Part shown: one piece after another, positions 8,986 through 17,778 of the stretch
Numbering within the stretch: the stretch's first letter is position 1
Layout of the letters: each line of letters begins with the position of its first letter
NCBI RefSeq assembly: GCF_029350945.1
Contig: NZ_JARKMS010000004.1
Location: 1 to 64,000, forward strand
DNA: 64,000 nucleotides
Direction of reading: 5' to 3'
DNA from: Maribacter huludaoensis
GTDB lineage: Bacteria > Bacteroidota > Bacteroidia > Flavobacteriales > Flavobacteriaceae
Notes under the pieces: model-generated
Databases searched by the model: none
What the model saw: the letters and a program-made list of their open reading frames with translations, nothing else
Told to the model about the DNA's origin: nothing
Translations under genes and position numbers: made by a program

Positions 8986-9789
8986 TTAATTAACCAAGTT
9001 TTTGGCAATATAGTTCGCTACGCCATCTGCCGTATTCTCTAATGTTATGTAATCTGAAATTGCTTTAACTTCTGCTCTGGCATTGGCAACGGCAACACCG
9101 CATCCTACATTTTCAAGCATTTCAATATCATTATAGTTATCGCCAAAGGCAATAATATCCGTGAGGGATTCATTGGCTTCTAAAAGTAGGTTGATCGCAG
9201 ATAGTTTTGATACCGTCTTAGGGGCAATCTCAATTAGCGTATCGTTAGATCTATACAGATTAAGATGTTCTCCCAGCTTTTCCTTTAGAACTGGCATTAA
9301 ATCATCGGCACTGTTCTTGGTGCACATAAGCATAATCTTGTGAGCGCCAACATTTCGTTGGTCCCAATCAGTTAAGGTGCTATGGGTATCTTGAAAGATA
9401 GGGTTAGATTTTGTGTATTTTATTTCTTTCTCTACACGTATAGAAGTTTTTGGTACATACCACTCATTATTGTAGTATAAACCTAAATCAGCTTGATGTT
9501 CTTTACATAGTTCATAAATATCCTTTAGTGTGGTAACAGGAATGAACACAGAGGTTAAAACTGTATTGTTTAACAAGACCAAAGCGCCATTGTAGCAAAT
9601 TATAGGTTGATCGGCAATGCCTAAGTCCTCTTGTATATAGCGCATGCCACTTGGCATTCTTGCAGAAACTAAAATGATTTTAGTATCATCTTTTATTTTA
9701 TTGATTTGTTCAATAGCAAATTTAGAAACATCACTTTTTGAAGAAAGCAACGTGCCATCTAAATCTGAACATAGAATTTTATACTTCAT
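8986..9789 (-). CDS. Cof-type HAD-IIB family phosphatase
   Basis: 267 residues. HAD motif I DLDGTLL (nucleophile Asp9, acid/base Asp11), motif II in ILVSARMP, a conserved Lys in the C-terminal third and motif IV GDNYNDIEML are present with the type IIB cap between. The family hydrolyses phosphosugars and similar small phosphates in the cytoplasm; the substrate cannot be told from sequence. It starts 1 bp after the stop of the DUF5916 gene, so it is probably the second gene of that operon. Confidence 0.9.
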   Translation of the reverse strand: MKYKILCSDLDGTLLSSKSDVSKFAIEQINKIKDDTKIILVSARMPSGMRYIQEDLGIADQPIICYNGALVLLNNTVLTSVFIPVTTLKDIYELCKEHQADLGLYYNNEWYVPKTSIRVEKEIKYTKSNPIFQDTHSTLTDWDQRNVGAHKIMLMCTKNSADDLMPVLKEKLGEHLNLYRSNDTLIEIAPKTVSKLSAINLLLEANESLTDIIAFGDNYNDIEMLENVGCGVAVANARAEVKAISDYITLENTADGVANYIAKNLVN

Positions 9790-9790
9790 T

Positions 9791-11989
9791 TTAGATATTT
9801 AACCAGTAGGTGAGCTTTAAGTTTATAGATCGGTATTTAGGTTCAAAAGAGTTTACAAAATAATTGTCGTTATAAACTATGAATAAATCTGATAACGGGG
9901 CAAAACGCCATTGTAACCTAGAGTTAAAACCTAAATTATCTCGTTGATTACTATATTGTACAAGTGTTGACCAAAATATAGATTTACTAAAGGTAACGTC
10001 TATTTTAGGGCTTATTAGCCAAATATCTGTACTTGAGTATGGAGCTGGTAGGGATATTTTATCATAGTTCATAGCTAAGGACAAAAATACCTTAGGTTGA
10101 AATCTTAATGATAATTCACCTCTTACGGACAATCTATCACCATTGAAAAAGCTACCTACCGTAGGCTCTATGCTATAAGCAAATCGTTTTCTTCTATCTG
10201 ATTGATATTCCAAGGAAACAAAGTTGTAATAATATCCAAGCATGCCGGGTAACGGTACGGCGTCATCTAAACCTGTTGGGTCAAATTCATCAAAAAGATA
10301 GGTATACGAATGTGTATAGGAAAAGTTGATTTCTGACTGATCGTTGAACTTAGATTCCCATGAGCCAATTAAGTCATAATCTGTGTGTAGAAAATCATTA
10401 TCGGGACTCCAGGTCAAGATTGGAAAAAACTGAAAACTATGGCTCTGCAAAGCACTATCTTCAGGCCAGAACACACGCTCTATCATAGTGGCCGTTTTAA
10501 AAATATCAGTTCTACGTATAAAACCAAGATCAGACCTGAAGTCTTCACCAATGTAGACTATGTCTTCAAAAAAGTTCCAGTTTCTAGAGTTATATTGCAA
10601 AAATGCCCCTGATGAAAGATTAGCCTTGCCCGCATCATGGGCAAAAGATTTGTGCAAATAGAATTTACCGTTCCAAATATTATTATCGGATATTAAATTG
10701 TAATCAATACCGGCAACCCTATTATAACGATCTTCATCATCTTGAAAATCGTAGTCTTTGAACGTTTGTCTATTGATGAAGAACATACCAATATTAGATC
10801 TGCCAAAAACATTTTGTTGAAGGGCCAGCATGGTATTGTTGTTGGACGCAATGTTTTTTTCTAGATCTTCTGCGGTCTGTAGGTTTAAAAAACCTAATCG
10901 TAGCCCTTTGTTTATTTTACCGCTTAATCTAACGCCCCCAACAATTTTATTTTCTATGGTATTGTCCGCTGTATCTTTGGCTATTCCAATTCGTCTAGAG
11001 AAGAACGGATTTGCATCTCTACCACCACCGAAGCTTCCGAACAAATCACTGTTGTCAATAAAAAATTGCCTTTTTTCAGGTAGCGAAACTTCAAAACGTG
11101 TTAAGTTGGTAACCTGGTCATCAGCTTCCACTTGAGAAAAATCGGGGTTTACCGTAACATCTAAATTCATACTATTGCCAATGGCGATCTTGGCATCTCC
11201 ACCAAAGTTTATTTTAGTTTCTGGCTCGTTTAGCTCAAAGTCTTTTTGAGAACCGAAATTTACATAAGGTATGACTGCAAGAGGAGTGCGGTATTTCCCT
11301 AACGGTTTTTCAAAAACCATATCGCCCATAAACGTGAGTCCGTATATGTTCTGGTTTTGGGGGATGTTCATCCACGTACTATTCTCGTTAGACTGTGTAT
11401 CAAATCTGTAACTATTGAATCGCCATTTTGTTTCTCCTTCCTTAAATTTAAAGGCCGTTAAGGGAATTACCATTTCTGCGGTATAATAATCATCATATAT
11501 CTTGGAATCTCCGCGCCATTTTACATCCCATGAAATAGTAAAACCATTTAAGTTTAAACCACCTCCGGAAACCAATCCTTCACGACGTACTCCGTAAGGG
11601 TTTATTCCAAATAAGAAAGCATTGTTGCCATCATTGAACGTATCAAAAAGTAAGGTGATGTTATCACTGTTGCCCGCTCTAAAATCTCGTTTAAGTGATT
11701 GAATGGAATAATCTGTACCAGCGGTATGAACGGTAATGCCTACATATAGGTTCATTTCATCGTACAGCATTTTAATTTCTGTCTGTTTTTTTGACTGTAC
11801 AGTGTCTAGGGGAAAGAATTGCCAAAATTGATCGGCTTGGTCTGCCTCTGTCCAAATTGGTTCGTCAAGAACACCATCTGGGGTTATTTTTGCAGCTATC
11901 TTCTTAACGTTAAATGATTTTTCATCTATTTGAGCATTTAAAGAATAGAAAAAAAATATAAGTACAAGTGTACCTAAGTATTTGGTCAT
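9791..11989 (-). CDS. DUF5916 outer-membrane protein with N-terminal CBM9-like domain
   Basis: 732 residues from the ATG at 11989. A longer frame starts at a TTG (12016) that overlaps the -7 box, so it is rejected. The signal peptide is MTKYLGTLVLIFFFYSLNAQ. A carbohydrate-binding family 9-like beta domain follows (PDGVLDEPIWTEADQ to about residue 210), then a DUF5916 beta-barrel-like region (NPDFSQVEADDQVTNLTRFE, LPEKRQFF). The family is common in Bacteroidetes, often close to peptidases and TonB systems, and has no proven function. It is probably the first gene of an operon with the HAD gene. Confidence 0.88.
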   Translation of the reverse strand: MTKYLGTLVLIFFFYSLNAQIDEKSFNVKKIAAKITPDGVLDEPIWTEADQADQFWQFFPLDTVQSKKQTEIKMLYDEMNLYVGITVHTAGTDYSIQSLKRDFRAGNSDNITLLFDTFNDGNNAFLFGINPYGVRREGLVSGGGLNLNGFTISWDVKWRGDSKIYDDYYTAEMVIPLTAFKFKEGETKWRFNSYRFDTQSNENSTWMNIPQNQNIYGLTFMGDMVFEKPLGKYRTPLAVIPYVNFGSQKDFELNEPETKINFGGDAKIAIGNSMNLDVTVNPDFSQVEADDQVTNLTRFEVSLPEKRQFFIDNSDLFGSFGGGRDANPFFSRRIGIAKDTADNTIENKIVGGVRLSGKINKGLRLGFLNLQTAEDLEKNIASNNNTMLALQQNVFGRSNIGMFFINRQTFKDYDFQDDEDRYNRVAGIDYNLISDNNIWNGKFYLHKSFAHDAGKANLSSGAFLQYNSRNWNFFEDIVYIGEDFRSDLGFIRRTDIFKTATMIERVFWPEDSALQSHSFQFFPILTWSPDNDFLHTDYDLIGSWESKFNDQSEINFSYTHSYTYLFDEFDPTGLDDAVPLPGMLGYYYNFVSLEYQSDRRKRFAYSIEPTVGSFFNGDRLSVRGELSLRFQPKVFLSLAMNYDKISLPAPYSSTDIWLISPKIDVTFSKSIFWSTLVQYSNQRDNLGFNSRLQWRFAPLSDLFIVYNDNYFVNSFEPKYRSINLKLTYWLNI

Positions 11990-12013
11990 TTCGGTAAAAG
12001 TTTGGTAGTTGAC

Positions 12014-12021
12014 CAAATTTA
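12014..12021 (-). promoter_or_regulatory. -7 box for the DUF5916-HAD operon
   Basis: Plus-strand CAAATTTA reads TAAATTTG on the minus strand. Transcription would start near 12010, upstream of the ATG at 11989 but after the alternative TTG start, which supports the shorter protein. Confidence 0.55.
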
Positions 12022-12102
12022 AGTTTTTGTTCTGTTAAATAAATGCTAAACTAAATTTTAGGTGCTAAATTGATATGAATACAGTGTGGAATTTGGCTAT
12101 AA

Positions 12103-14364
12103 CTAACCCTTAAAATCTTTACTCTTCTTTTTATTCGGATTTTTAAAAAGGCGTTTAAAAAATCCGTCACGTTTAACTGGGGCACAATTCAATGCTTTTT
12201 GTACGTCTAAAGAAGGTTTTTTAAAATTGACTTTGGTATAGGTGTCAAAATCCCTGTCTTTGTTCAATTCTTTCATCCATAGCCCAAATAAAGGAAGTGC
12301 GGCATTTGCACCTTGCCCAATACTTGTATTGCTAAAACCTATTTCATGTTGATCAAGACCTACCCAACTAATATGTACAAGTTTTGGGGTAAGGGCAACA
12401 AACCATGCATCTTTGTTATTTTGTGTAGTACCGGTTTTACCGGCAATGTCATTTTTAAGTCCGTAAGTATTTCTTAATCTAGATGCCGTACCGGAATTAA
12501 TTGTAGATTTCATCATTTCAATCATAATTTCACTGGTTTTTTTAGAAAAAGCAGCTTTTTCGTTCAATTCTGACTTAAATTCAACCAAAACGGAGTCTTT
12601 ATAGTTAGATATGCTTTTAATGATTTTAGGTTTTAGATGCTTACCATTATTGACGTAACTTGTATATGCTTGTGCTAAATCTATAATTTTTATTTCACCG
12701 GTACCTAACGCAATAGATGCTTCTTTAGGTAGCTTATCTTCAATGCCCATTTTTTTTGCCATCTCAACTACGTTTTCAATACCGGCTTTTTCTAAAACTT
12801 TTACAGCGATTGTATTGATAGAGTTGCTAAGCCCTTCTTCCATTGAGTAGTTGAGGTATGCTTCATCTTTATTGCCAGAATTAGAAGGAGACCAACCTTT
12901 TAGATTATCATATTCAATTTCTTCTGCAGAGAAATAGGTGCAAGGAGAAACACCTTGATCTATTGCTGTGGTATATACAATAGGTTTAAACGTAGAGCCC
13001 ACCTGGCGTTTACTTTGAGAAATATGGTCATACTTGTACTGTTCAAAATTAATGCCACCAACCCATACCAAGATGTCACCGTTTGTGGGGTCTACCGCTA
13101 GTGAACCTGTATTTAAGAATTTGGTATAGTGTTGAATACTATCCATAGTACTTGCCATTTGTTCTTCGTCACTTTGCCAAGATTTAAAAATTCTCTTTTG
13201 TTTGTCTTTAGATAGACTATCAATTATCTGCTCATGAGTCAGTCCAGATTTTTGTAATCTATTGTAAGCAGAAGTACGTCTGGCTATTTTTTCCATCAAT
13301 TTTTTATCCTTCAACCAAGGTGCATTGGTACCGTAACTTTTTTCAAAACTATGTTGCAACTTGGTCATATGTTCTACCATGGCCTCTTCTGCCAATTTTT
13401 GCATCTTATAGTTTAGGGTCGTGTAAATTTTAAGTCCAGAGGTGTAGATGTTATAATTGGTACCGGCTTTGTTCTGTTTACTGATCCAGTTCAGCATTTC
13501 TTTACGGACCTCTTCTCTAAAATAGGGGGCAATACCGGCATTGTAATCAAAATCCCTATAATCAAGATCAAGTTTTTCTTGTGAAAATTTAGATACCTGT
13601 TCTTCAGAAATAAAATCATTGTTATACATGGCGCGTAGTACCAGATTACGTCTACCAAGACTTTTTTCAGGAAATATTCTTGGGTTGTACCCATAAGTAG
13701 CTTTTAGCATACCTACTAAAGTAGCTGCTTGCGTGGCGCTTATATCTTTTGTTCTGGTATTAAAAAATTTAAGTGCGGCACTTTCAATACCAAAGGTGTT
13801 GTCACCAAAAGAAACCGTGTTTAGGTAATTGGTTATAATTTCTTCTTTCGTAAAAATTTTCTCCAGTCTTTTGGCAATGATCATTTCTTTGATTTTGTTG
13901 ACCACAATATTGGTTTTATTCCTTTCTTTTCTAGGATATAGGTTTTTTGCCAATTGTTGGGTTAGGGTACTACCGCCACCAGAAGAATTATCGCCCAAAA
14001 GCACCGTTTTAAAACCTACCCTTAACAAACTTCTAAGGTCTACGCCAGAGTGCTCGTAAAAACGTTCATCTTCTATAGCGATCAATGCCTGTATTAAATG
14101 TTCTGGAAAATCTTGGTAAGAAACAGGTTGTCTGTCATAAAGGTAGTACTTGCCGATCAATACGCTATCTGCGGTAAAAACCTCAGAAGCCCTTTGATAT
14201 TGAAAATTTGAAAGTTCTTTTTTAGAAGGTATTTGCCCCCATAAGCCCATATTAATACTGGCAATGAACAAAATTAGCAAAGCAAATAGACCCAAAACAC
14301 CAAGGCCAATTACTTTACGGATACTAATTTGTCTTTTAGATGATTTTCTCGTCTTCTTCTTCAT
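12103..14364 (-). CDS. class A penicillin-binding protein (PBP1A-like transglycosylase/transpeptidase)
   Basis: 753 residues from the ATG at 14364; a frame extension to a TTG at 14409 adds only an unlikely leader. A Lys/Arg-rich cytoplasmic tail and one transmembrane helix (about 20-40) are followed by a GT51 transglycosylase (catalytic Glu98 in AIEDERFYEHSG; GGGSTLTQQLAKNL). The transpeptidase domain has SxxK in GSTFKP, SxN in LSNSINT and KTG in AGKTGTTQNNKDAW. It polymerises and crosslinks peptidoglycan. It ends in a short basic tail. No promoter was recognised. The gene is divergent from the S1/P1 nuclease gene. Confidence 0.95.
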   Translation of the reverse strand: MKKKTRKSSKRQISIRKVIGLGVLGLFALLILFIASINMGLWGQIPSKKELSNFQYQRASEVFTADSVLIGKYYLYDRQPVSYQDFPEHLIQALIAIEDERFYEHSGVDLRSLLRVGFKTVLLGDNSSGGGSTLTQQLAKNLYPRKERNKTNIVVNKIKEMIIAKRLEKIFTKEEIITNYLNTVSFGDNTFGIESAALKFFNTRTKDISATQAATLVGMLKATYGYNPRIFPEKSLGRRNLVLRAMYNNDFISEEQVSKFSQEKLDLDYRDFDYNAGIAPYFREEVRKEMLNWISKQNKAGTNYNIYTSGLKIYTTLNYKMQKLAEEAMVEHMTKLQHSFEKSYGTNAPWLKDKKLMEKIARRTSAYNRLQKSGLTHEQIIDSLSKDKQKRIFKSWQSDEEQMASTMDSIQHYTKFLNTGSLAVDPTNGDILVWVGGINFEQYKYDHISQSKRQVGSTFKPIVYTTAIDQGVSPCTYFSAEEIEYDNLKGWSPSNSGNKDEAYLNYSMEEGLSNSINTIAVKVLEKAGIENVVEMAKKMGIEDKLPKEASIALGTGEIKIIDLAQAYTSYVNNGKHLKPKIIKSISNYKDSVLVEFKSELNEKAAFSKKTSEIMIEMMKSTINSGTASRLRNTYGLKNDIAGKTGTTQNNKDAWFVALTPKLVHISWVGLDQHEIGFSNTSIGQGANAALPLFGLWMKELNKDRDFDTYTKVNFKKPSLDVQKALNCAPVKRDGFFKRLFKNPNKKKSKDFKG

Positions 14365-14429
14365 AACCGCAAGTTCAGATATAAATTTAATCTTACCAAG
14401 TTTTAACAATGCCTTAAAGTTTGTTGTAC

Positions 14430-14437
14430 TATTTTTG
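14430..14437 (+). promoter_or_regulatory. -7 box for the S1/P1 nuclease gene
   Basis: TATTTTTG ends 11 bp before the first ATG (14449), giving a very short leader of about 8 nt. No clear -33 element. Confidence 0.55.
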
Positions 14438-14448
14438 AGAAAATTTTA

Positions 14449-15225
14449 ATGATGATAAAGTATATTATTTTACTGTTTTTGGTGTCTAATTTCACTTTTG
14501 CAAATGATATGTTCTGGTCCAAGACAGGGCATAGGGTTGTGGGTGAAGTTGCAGAACAACATTTGAGTAAAAAGGCAAAGCGCGCAATTGAAAATTTGCT
14601 TGATGGGGAGAGTTTGGCAGCAGTAGCTAATTTTGGTGATGAGATAAAATCTGATCGCGCATACCGTAAGTTCAGCGCTTGGCACTATGTAAATATACCT
14701 TTTGGTAAGACTTATGCAGAAATAGAAAAGAGCGAGTATGGTGATTTGGTACAAGGGGTAAATACTTGTATTGAAGTTATAAAGGATAAGAACAGTAGTA
14801 AAGAAGATAAAGCCTTCTATTTAAAATTTTTGGTACATTTAATAGGTGATCTGCACCAACCAATGCATGTTGGCAGGGCAGAGGATAAAGGCGGTAACGA
14901 TATTCAATTGCAATGGTTTGGTAACGGTACCAATTTGCATAGAGTATGGGATTCCAATTTGATCGATGAAAATGGAATGAGCTTTACGGAACTATCCACG
15001 GAATACCCTGAAATGTCAAAACAACAGATTAAATTTCTACAAAGTGGAAGCCTACTTGATTGGGTAGAAGAATCTCACTTATTGGCAGAAAAAGTATATG
15101 CCTCTGTTGAGTCAGGTGAAAAGTTAAGCTATCGTTATAGTTATGACTGGTGGCATACTGTTGAAGATCAATTGCAAAAAGGCGGTGTTAGGTTAGCTGC
15201 CGTTTTAAACGAGACCTTTAAATAA
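14449..15225 (+). CDS. secreted S1/P1-family zinc nuclease
   Basis: 258 residues. A signal peptide (MMIKYIILLFLVSNFTFAND) is followed by the family hallmarks: WSKTGHRVV near the mature N-terminus, Asp in FGDEIKSD, AWHYVNIP, HLIGDLHQPMHVG and GGNDIQL, then LHRVWDSNL. These supply the Trp, His and Asp ligands of the three-zinc centre. The family cleaves single-stranded DNA and RNA, and some members remove 3'-phosphates; a periplasmic or extracellular nutrient role is likely. ATGATG gives two possible starts one codon apart. The stop lies 12 bp from the convergent TIGR03643 gene. Confidence 0.93.
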   Translation: MMIKYIILLFLVSNFTFANDMFWSKTGHRVVGEVAEQHLSKKAKRAIENLLDGESLAAVANFGDEIKSDRAYRKFSAWHYVNIPFGKTYAEIEKSEYGDLVQGVNTCIEVIKDKNSSKEDKAFYLKFLVHLIGDLHQPMHVGRAEDKGGNDIQLQWFGNGTNLHRVWDSNLIDENGMSFTELSTEYPEMSKQQIKFLQSGSLLDWVEESHLLAEKVYASVESGEKLSYRYSYDWWHTVEDQLQKGGVRLAAVLNETFK

Positions 15226-15237
15226 TAAGCGCAACTG

Positions 15238-15516
15238 TTAACGTTTAGATATTTTATTACCGGAGATGTGTCTTTGTCTAGAACATCTAAACCTGTCAGT
15301 TTCATCTGATCGCAACTTGGCATGTTTTGTAGCGCGGCCTTGTACACGTTTACGCCACATTCTAAAACTACTTGGTTTCATTTCGCGACGCATGACTTCA
15401 ATAGTCTCTTGTTCGCTAATACCAAATTGAAAAGTAATGGCTTCAAATGGCGTACGGTCTTCCCATGCCATTTCAATAATACGGTCTAATTCTCTTTCTG
15501 TAAATTCTTTTATCAT
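15238..15516 (-). CDS. TIGR03643 / DUF2805 family small protein
   Basis: 92 residues with an N-terminal helix-turn-helix-like region (ELDRIIEMAWEDRTPFEAI, FGISEQETIEVMRREM) and a very basic tail (WRKRVQGRATKHAKL to KISKR). It matches the small TIGR03643 family found in many marine bacteria. The fold and charge suggest nucleic-acid binding, but no function is known. It is followed only by the convergent nuclease gene, with no terminator between. Confidence 0.8.
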   Translation of the reverse strand: MIKEFTERELDRIIEMAWEDRTPFEAITFQFGISEQETIEVMRREMKPSSFRMWRKRVQGRATKHAKLRSDETDRFRCSRQRHISGNKISKR

Positions 15517-15603
15517 AGCGATATAAAGGTACTACATGATAATAAAATGTAAAGACTGCGTATCCATTTTTTTGTAGCTCAATAAGAAATGAAAGAAAAA
15601 AGA

Positions 15604-15633
15604 AACCGGATGGTGATTTTTCACCATCCGGTT
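15604..15633. terminator. perfect 13-bp hairpin, probable terminator of the AraC gene
   Basis: AACCGGATGGTGA (15604-15616) pairs fully with TCACCATCCGGTT (15621-15633) across a TTTT loop. On the minus strand it is followed by a T-rich stretch (plus-strand run of A at 15591-15603), fitting termination of the AraC transcript that ends at 15671. Confidence 0.75.
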
Positions 15634-15670
15634 CTTAAAAAAATATAGTTCTATATATAAGGTATAAGTA

Positions 15671-16543
15671 TTACACTAAAACGTTCTTTAATTCATTTCT
15701 GTACTCTGACGGATTTTGACCTGTAAATGCTTTAAAAGATTTGTTGAAGTGAGAAAAGTTGTTGAATCCGCATTCAAAGCATACTTCTGTAATGCTCATT
15801 GGCTTTTCTGCAAGTAATTTAGAGGCATGCACCAATCTATATTCATTAACGAACTGAACAAATGTCTTGTTGGTAATTTTTTTAAAGTACCTACAGAAAG
15901 ATGGTATCGTCATACTTACCATTGAGGATATCTCTTCTAGCGTCAATTCTTCTTTGAAATTGTTCTTTACGTGATTGAATACGATGTTGATACGGTCGTT
16001 ATCCTTTACGTCCGTGGTAAATGAAAAACCTTCGGCATTCAATAATCGCATGTCATCAGAATTGCCCAGTTCATTTAATATATTTAGGATAGATAGTAAT
16101 CTTTGAAAATCTGTCTGATATTCCAACACTTCCATCTTATCACCTATTTTTCTTTTTGTTTTTCCTGAAAAAGCAATTCCGCCACTAGCACTGTTGAACA
16201 AGCTTTGAATTTTTTTCATTTCAGGAAGGCTAAAGAAATCGGGTCCCAAAAAATCTGACTTCATCTGTACCACCGTTTCACTGGTATTGCCGGTAAGGGC
16301 GTCCGTAAAGCCACAATGGGGTAAATTGCTACCTATTAATATAAGGTCACCGTTTGTGTAATAAGATACATGGCTACCAATTTGTCTTTTACCAGATCCA
16401 CCGTTAACATATACCAATTCAAGTTCTGGGTGGTAATGCCATAGATTGTTTTTGTTCAATCTATGCTCATCAAACTTCTGATAGGTGAAAGAATGACCAA
16501 AATCTGGTTTGATCGCTTCAAATGTAGGTTTCTGTTTTACCAT
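15671..16543 (-). CDS. AraC-family transcriptional regulator with cupin sensor
   Basis: 290 residues. The N-terminal half (WHYHPELELVYVNGGSGKRQIG, LILIGSNLPH) is an AraC-type cupin ligand-binding domain. The C-terminal 90 residues form a double helix-turn-helix (LEEISSMVSMTIPSFCRYFKK; ITEVCFECGFNNFSHFNKSF) with the closing FTGQNPSEYR signature. It is divergent from the secreted-protein gene at 16759, and the gap contains repeated TTAACCA sites that could be its operators. It has its own -7 box and a strong terminator. The ligand is unknown; related regulators often sense sugars. Confidence 0.92.
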   Translation of the reverse strand: MVKQKPTFEAIKPDFGHSFTYQKFDEHRLNKNNLWHYHPELELVYVNGGSGKRQIGSHVSYYTNGDLILIGSNLPHCGFTDALTGNTSETVVQMKSDFLGPDFFSLPEMKKIQSLFNSASGGIAFSGKTKRKIGDKMEVLEYQTDFQRLLSILNILNELGNSDDMRLLNAEGFSFTTDVKDNDRINIVFNHVKNNFKEELTLEEISSMVSMTIPSFCRYFKKITNKTFVQFVNEYRLVHASKLLAEKPMSITEVCFECGFNNFSHFNKSFKAFTGQNPSEYRNELKNVLV

Positions 16544-16596
16544 GACGTTAGGGGATTATACTATAAAATTAAACCTTCTAATTTCTATGTTCTTTA

Positions 16597-16604
16597 CAAA
16601 ATTA
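16597..16604 (-). promoter_or_regulatory. -7 box for the AraC-family gene
   Basis: Plus-strand CAAAATTA reads TAATTTTG on the minus strand. It lies 53 bp upstream of the start and overlaps the first TTAACCA repeat (16602-16608), so occupancy of that site could block its own promoter. Confidence 0.5.
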
Positions 16605-16660
16605 ACCAAAATATGTGGAATCTTAACCATAGGGTAATAATGGATATTTAAGGTGGTTAA
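16602..16660. promoter_or_regulatory. candidate AraC-type operator: repeated TTAACCA half-sites
   Basis: TTAACCA occurs at 16602-16608 and 16623-16629, exactly 21 bp apart (two helical turns), and inverted as TGGTTAA at 16654-16660. A related TTAACCC lies at 16736-16742. Direct repeats at two-turn spacing are typical of AraC-family binding. Assignment to the adjacent regulator is inference. Confidence 0.4.
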
Positions 16661-16712
16661 AATAGCACATAAATTGGGAAAATATGATGTAGTAAGAGCT
16701 TTTTAACGGCTG

Positions 16713-16720
16713 TATGTTTG
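16713..16720 (+). promoter_or_regulatory. -7 box for the two-domain secreted protein gene
   Basis: TATGTTTG fits TAnnTTTG, 38 bp before the ATG at 16759. No clear -33 TTG at the expected spacing, which would fit a promoter needing an activator. Confidence 0.5.
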
Positions 16721-16758
16721 TAGTGTAAATTATCATTAACCCTTAAATAATTTATATT

Positions 16759-17343
16759 ATGAAAAACCTAGTAAAATTCACAACAGTTGTTGCCTTTATG
16801 TTCGCTACAGTAGCAGGCATGGCAAGAGAGCCGAAATTAAACCTATTATCTGCAGGTAAAGCCAAAAGTGTGGTTTTAACTATGAATGCATCTACTAAGG
16901 GTGTTCAGGTTAAGTTAATGGATTCTGATTTAAATGTTATTTATTCAGAAAAAATGACCGAAGGTCAGTTTAGCAAAAAATTAAATCTTAAAGATTTGAC
17001 AGATGGAGTATACTTCTTATCTGCCGATGATAATATGACAGCATATTCATATACAATCGTTTTAGATAACGATAATGTGAAAATCGTAGAATCTGATGAA
17101 GAAATCAAGCCTTTCTTTAGAAAGACCGATAACATGATCTTCATGAACTATTTAAACTTAGATAGAGCGGACATGTCTATCAAGATTTACGATACAGAAA
17201 GTAGAACGGTATTTACACAAGAGGTAGCAGATGAGTTGATTGTTGAGAAAGCATTCAATTTCACAGATGCTTTCCCTGGTACTTACACTGTAACGGTGAA
17301 GTCAGCAGGTAAAACATATACTGAAGAGTTTGTTGTTAATTAA
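16759..17343 (+). CDS. secreted protein with two tandem beta-sandwich repeats
   Basis: 194 residues. The signal peptide ends near VAGMA (about residue 22). Two similar segments follow: one with VKLMDSDLNVIYSEKM and DLTDGVYFLSA (about 45-120), and one with IKIYDTESRTVFTQEV and AFPGTYTVTVKSAGK (about 133-194). Each has the VxxYDxxG/S...GxY pattern of Bacteroidetes C-terminal secretion-like or DUF3244-like beta-sandwich domains. I do not recognise a specific family. It is monocistronic with its own promoter and terminator and faces an AraC regulator across the gap, which may control it. Confidence 0.85.
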   Translation: MKNLVKFTTVVAFMFATVAGMAREPKLNLLSAGKAKSVVLTMNASTKGVQVKLMDSDLNVIYSEKMTEGQFSKKLNLKDLTDGVYFLSADDNMTAYSYTIVLDNDNVKIVESDEEIKPFFRKTDNMIFMNYLNLDRADMSIKIYDTESRTVFTQEVADELIVEKAFNFTDAFPGTYTVTVKSAGKTYTEEFVVN

Positions 17344-17364
17344 GTTGATTTAAGTTGATTTAAG

Positions 17365-17386
17365 AAGGGGACGGGAGCGTCCCCTT
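17365..17386 (+). terminator. intrinsic terminator of the secreted protein gene
   Basis: AAGGGGACG (17365-17373) pairs with CGTCCCCTT (17378-17386) over loop GGAG, followed by a run of T to 17394. Between the stop and the hairpin a 10-bp unit TAAGTTGATT is repeated in tandem (17341-17360). Confidence 0.9.
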
Positions 17387-17395
17387 TTTTTTTTG

Positions 17396-17755
17396 CTATA
17401 AGTTCAAGTACATAAAAGCCCAATACATTAAAGCAAATTGTATTGGCAATCTTAATAAAAGTAACCACTTAGGAAAACCTGCACTTGCTTTGTTACTTGA
17501 TAACATATAAAAGTGCACTAATAAGAATACGGCAAGCATTGCTATAATGCCATAAATACTAAAGTTTTTTGTCGCTTTAAAAAACAGACCCATACCTAAT
17601 AAAATCTCGACCACACCGCTTAATAGAACCAGAGCTTTATGGGCAGGTAGGTAGCGTGGCATAATTCTAAGGTAGACCTTCGGTTTTATAAAATGCATAA
17701 TGCCCGCAAAAATATAGATTGCGCCCATTAGATATAAGTGCCATGGGTAGATCAT
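17396..17755 (-). CDS. DoxX-like small integral membrane protein
   Basis: 119 residues with four hydrophobic helices. MGAIYIFAGIMHFIKPKVYLRIMPRYLP and LLSGVVEILLGMGL carry the GxxHF and GxxEIxxG motifs of the DoxX/DoxD-like family (each segment is shown only in part by its core). Members are inner-membrane proteins of loosely known redox roles. It starts 23 bp after the DUF885 stop, so it is probably the last gene of the MOSC-DUF885-DoxX operon. Confidence 0.85.
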   Translation of the reverse strand: MIYPWHLYLMGAIYIFAGIMHFIKPKVYLRIMPRYLPAHKALVLLSGVVEILLGMGLFFKATKNFSIYGIIAMLAVFLLVHFYMLSSNKASAGFPKWLLLLRLPIQFALMYWAFMYLNL

Positions 17756-17778
17756 AGATAATTTAAAAGATTAGAATT

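Noticed and set aside
12014-12016. TTG at 12016 as start of the DUF5916 gene
   Set aside because: It overlaps the -7 box; the ATG at 11989 starts exactly at the signal peptide.
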